This document shows positions 36,746-37,914 of a DNA stretch of 37,914 nt, in pieces. How positions within the stretch are numbered: the first letter of the stretch is position 1; each line of letters starts with the position of its first letter. The notes below the pieces were generated by a model, which was given only the letters and a program-made list of their open reading frames with translations, had not been told where the DNA came from and searched no databases. This DNA is from Acidobacteriaceae bacterium (lineage in GTDB: Bacteria; Acidobacteriota; Terriglobia; Terriglobales; Acidobacteriaceae), in NCBI GenBank assembly GCA_030039895.1, contig JASHUR010000332.1, forward strand, positions 1 to 37,914, read 5' to 3'. Position numbers and translations under genes: made by a program.

Positions 36746-36804
36746 AGCTTCGCCATCCCCACTCGGGAGAACTTTTTCCACAGAGTGGGAGAGTATTCAA
36801 GTTT

Positions 36805-36835
36805 CCCTCACAATGCTCATCAGCGTTTGTGAGGG
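36805..36835 (-). promoter_or_regulatory. Hairpin between PilZ gene and antiterminator gene
   Basis: CCCTCACAA and TTGTGAGGG form a perfect nine-pair stem around a 13-base loop. On the minus strand AAACTTG follows, which is a poor T run. It starts 26 bases after the PilZ stop and ends 60 bases before the antiterminator start, so it may be an attenuator or a partial terminator. Confidence 0.5.
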
Positions 36836-36861
36836 TATTTCTTCTGAAGCGCAGAACCCTC

Positions 36862-37242
36862 TCAATTCAGGTGTTCTGAGCTCTCAGGCAGCTCCGGATA
36901 AAACTGAACCGAGGCTACAAATCCGTTCGGCCGCCCGGCAGATGACTTTGACCCAGCGCCTTGGCCTTGTACGCGTACCACTACACCTTCGCCGTGTAGT
37001 TCCAGGGTTTGGCCCCTCCCCCGCCGTCTTGGGAGAAGAACCGTTAATTGAATCGCCACTCCTACGGGTGGACATTCACTAGTCATCACCATCACGCCGC
37101 TCCTGCTGATATCCCTGGTCATCCCGCGGCGCGCTCGCACCGAGCCTCTCGGGGAGGGCCACCAGAAATCGACCGGAGCAGCGAGGCGATAACGCTTCGC
37201 ATTCCGCAATTCCAGTTCCGTCATACAGAGGAAACCTTGCAT
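36862..37242 (-). CDS. PilZ-domain protein (c-di-GMP receptor)
   Basis: A 126-aa soluble protein. The c-di-GMP-binding residues of PilZ domains are visible: RNAKR (RxxxR, about residues 13-17) and DISRSG (DxSxxG, about 44-49), spaced as in the family. PilZ proteins bind cyclic di-GMP and alter partners such as polysaccharide synthases. The middle holds a basic run (PRRRGRGQ). The start at 37242 could instead be an ATG at 37224. As the first gene of the EPS transcript, 116 bases before the antiterminator start, it may couple polymer production to c-di-GMP (inference). Confidence 0.85.
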   Translation of the reverse strand: MQGFLCMTELELRNAKRYRLAAPVDFWWPSPRGSVRARRGMTRDISRSGVMVMTSECPPVGVAIQLTVLLPRRRGRGQTLELHGEGVVVRVQGQGAGSKSSAGRPNGFVASVQFYPELPESSEHLN

Positions 37243-37341
37243 GCTGCACTCTTCTGGTCAAAGTTCGCACATCTCTGAGCCAGCTCTATTGTTGGCAGCG
37301 TAGGTGAAAGGCCGGAAGCGCACAAGGGAAAGAAGCGCCCC

Positions 37342-37370
37342 AGTATACTCGTTTCCTATCGTTTCCTTAA
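37342..37370 (-). promoter_or_regulatory. Candidate sigma-70-type promoter for the EPS operon
   Basis: On the minus strand TTAAGG (37365-37370) and TATACT (37342-37347) are 17 bases apart. The -10 is close to TATAAT, the -35 matches TTGACA only weakly. It lies about 100 bases before the PilZ start, giving a plausible leader for the polysaccharide operon. Confidence 0.4.
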
Positions 37371-37469
37371 GAGGTTGGGTACGCACTTGTCTTGAATAAG
37401 TACGTTTAAGCCCACTGCAACTGGAGACTAAAGTACTAAACTGCGCTGGGAAGAATGTGTGGCAGATAT

Positions 37470-37530
37470 GGCGAGGGAGGGATTCGAACCCCCGGTAGCC
37501 TTTCGACTACGCCTGATTTCGAGTCAGAAT
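37470..37530 (-). pseudogene. Truncated tRNA-Ser(CGA), 3' half only
   Basis: On the minus strand the sequence reads anticodon arm (CTGA-CTCGAAA-TCAG, anticodon CGA), a long variable arm (GCGTAGTCGAAAGGCTACC), a T arm with loop TTCGAAT and an acceptor strand CCTCGCC. A full tRNA-Ser would need a D arm and the matching GGCGAGG; neither is present within 100 bases on the 5' side. No CCA is encoded. It is therefore a fragment, as left when an element integrates into a tRNA gene. Coding frames crossing it are artefacts. Confidence 0.75.
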
Positions 37531-37914
37531 TTTGTTCTTCTGCATGGCGTCGCACCGCGCCGCATATTGTTGCCGATCTACACTCTTATCAATGCCATAC
37601 ACAAGTTGGCACGCCCGCATGCGATCGCACACGAATGCACGAATCTACGAAACGAACAGCCACCAGGACAGCCACCAATTGGCATCGGGCGTCTGATCCC
37701 TATCTAAATGTGATTTGAGGTCGGCACTGCCGACGGGTTTTGACGTGAGACTCGAACCTACAACCCTTCTGAGCTGCATCCTTTGATTTAGTCCAGCGGT
37801 CGTGAGAGTTTTCCTATAATTGTCGATAGCAAATACGGCGTGCCGGGCCGGGTCCACACCAGCAGCTCGGAGCGCAAAGCACGGGAACGAGACGAATGCA
37901 AAAAAACGCAGATG
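37531..37914. other. Intergenic region with tRNA-like relic and palindrome
   Basis: No supported gene. GTCGGCA-C-TGCCGAC at 37720-37734 is a perfect palindrome. On the minus strand about 37746-37780 contains GCAGCTCAG and GGTTGTAGGTTCGAGTCTCAC, resembling a D-arm piece fused to a T arm, which looks like a decayed tRNA. Both lie beside the truncated tRNA-Ser and fit an element boundary. Confidence 0.4.

Noticed and set aside
37455..37718. Reading frames beginning with a GGIRTPGS-like or EGFEPPVAF-like sequence
   Set aside because: These are common false proteins produced by reading across the end of tRNA-Ser genes.
1..37914. CRISPR array, insertion sequence or phage genes
   Set aside because: No regularly spaced repeats, transposase, integrase or phage structural gene was found.

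Overview
The window looks like chromosomal DNA of an Acidobacteriota-type bacterium (Terriglobia-like). This is inferred from the gene mix and was not tested by a database search. The mix is haem c/TPR proteins with a copper-monooxygenase-like domain, a secreted S9 peptidase, a FucP-type sugar module and a large Wzx/Wzy-type exopolysaccharide (EPS) locus. Nearly every gene lies on the minus strand. The exceptions are a dehydratase-like gene, a small M50 protease and a beta-helix protein.

Left part (1-14.4 kb). A tmRNA gene (ssrA, minus strand) is followed by a divergent pair: an RfbF-like sugar nucleotidyltransferase and an RfbG-like NAD-dependent dehydratase. Next come a 131-aa M50-family metalloprotease and a strong terminator shared with a convergent redox module. 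In transcription order that module is a heptahaem cytochrome with TPRs, a thioredoxin-fold lipoprotein, and a protein joining a c-haem site, a PHM-like copper monooxygenase domain and TPRs. The last two are translationally coupled (TAATG). Upstream lies a deoxysugar module (fuconolactonase-like amidohydrolase, FucP-like symporter, RbsD/FucU mutarotase), then a secreted S9 peptidase, rpiA with its terminator, and a NarL/LuxR regulator whose receiver domain has lost its phosphorylation residues.

Middle gap (14.4-15.15 kb). About 750 bases have no convincing gene but hold two strong hairpins in tandem. A secreted parallel beta-helix protein follows on the plus strand.

EPS locus (37.2 -> 16.7 kb, minus strand). 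In transcription order it encodes a PilZ protein, a NusG/UpxY-type antiterminator, a polyprenyl-phosphate sugar transferase, a Wzc-like BY-kinase, a Wza-like export protein, a GT4, a Wzy-like polymerase, a GT11-like transferase, a Wzx-like flippase, a GT2, three GT4s, a polysaccharide deacetylase, a WecG/TagA/CpsF transferase, a methyltransferase and a CelD/FemAB-like acyltransferase. Together they read as a complete Wzx/Wzy pathway: initiation on undecaprenyl phosphate, assembly, flipping, polymerisation, export and tailoring. PilZ (c-di-GMP) and the antiterminator at the front suggest signalled, processive transcription of the operon.

Right edge (37.4-37.9 kb). A truncated 3' half of a tRNA-Ser(CGA) gene, with a second tRNA-like relic and a palindrome beside it, looks like the footprint of a tRNA-targeting integrative element lying mainly to the right of the window.
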